5,384 nt of DNA, taken from assembly GCA_035286665.1 (NCBI GenBank), contig DATECY010000034.1:1-5384 (forward strand), written 5' to 3'. Below are positions 5,332 to 5,384 of the stretch, one piece after another; within the stretch, counting starts at the first letter, position 1; the number at the start of each line of letters is the position of its first letter. The position numbers were made by a program, and so were the translations under genes. Under the pieces are notes generated by a model. That model had not been told where the DNA came from, ran no database searches, and saw nothing but the letters and a program-made list of their open reading frames with translations. Source of the stretch: RBG-16-68-21 sp035286665 (lineage in GTDB: Bacteria > Actinomycetota > Acidimicrobiia > Spongiisociales > UBA11373).

Positions 5332-5384
5332 ATGCCTCGACTCAGAGCGTCCGCCAATAGGCGGGCGCTCTTGCGCAATGCTGA
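5332..5384 (+). CDS. Possible start of a divergent gene (partial)
   Basis: ATG 5332-5334 opens a frame that runs to the window edge, reading MPRLRASANRRALLRNA. It is preceded by AAGGAGGT (5322-5329), a perfect complement of the 16S rRNA tail, but only three bases separate GGAGG from the ATG, which is tighter than usual. The Arg-rich N-terminus matches no family I know. The sequence also contains a strong hairpin (5344-5371), so the region may instead be a leader or terminator with a chance Shine-Dalgarno sequence. On the opposite strand the same bases would be the LCP leader. Confidence 0.35.
   Translation, partial: MPRLRASANRRALLRNA
5344..5371. terminator. 12-pair hairpin with AATA loop at the right edge
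   Basis: AGAGCGTCCGCC (5344-5355) and GGCGGGCGCTCT (5360-5371) pair along twelve positions, with one T-G, around the tetraloop AATA. The stem is GC-rich and of terminator size, but only one further T follows the stem on the + strand and no T-run follows on the - strand. It may be a weak terminator, a leader hairpin of the LCP operon, or a protein site. Confidence 0.45.

Noticed and set aside
4869..5378. - strand frame from TTG 5378 whose first residues (SARLLADALSRGIDLLLGN) look protein-like
   Set aside because: It overlaps the LCP N-terminus in another frame and becomes Arg/Gly-rich after about 30 residues. A frameshifted longer N-terminus for the LCP protein cannot be excluded, but nothing requires it.

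Overview
The window is GC-rich and gene-dense. It reads as chromosomal DNA of a high-GC Actinomycetota bacterium, possibly of the Acidimicrobiia. The support is an enoyl-ACP reductase that resembles actinobacterial InhA/FabI, a LytR-CpsA-Psr protein with a long Thr/Ser linker, GTG starts, and very short gaps between genes. The taxonomic call is inference from protein character, not from a marker gene. I see no mobile element, CRISPR array, tRNA or rRNA, and no stretch over 300 bases without a gene.

Layout from left to right. Bases 1-47 may be the last codons of an upstream gene. A 77-residue stand-alone Lrp/AsnC ligand-binding (RAM) domain follows on the + strand. It converges on ddl (D-alanine--D-alanine ligase, - strand). 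ddl is divergent from a cytosolic histidine kinase on the + strand, with only 16 bases between the two start codons. The kinase gene ends tail to tail with fabI (- strand), the two TAG stops sharing one CTAG. fabI is the last gene of a likely three-gene - strand operon, transcribed in the order LCP protein, four-helix membrane protein, fabI. At the right edge a perfect Shine-Dalgarno-like sequence precedes an ATG on the + strand, perhaps the start of another divergent gene.

Functionally, most of the window concerns the cell envelope: peptidoglycan precursor synthesis (Ddl), fatty-acid elongation (FabI) and probable attachment of a glycopolymer to the wall (LCP protein). The kinase has no response regulator in the window and could sense a cytosolic cue, but its target cannot be read from here.

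I do not see an undescribed multi-gene system. The more unusual content is in the compact junctions: a divergent start region with inverted repeats on both sides, a terminator-like hairpin inside the non-conserved tail of fabI, two small hairpins with the same CCGGT/ACCGG stem in the two operon gaps, and a cluster of palindromes ahead of the LCP gene.
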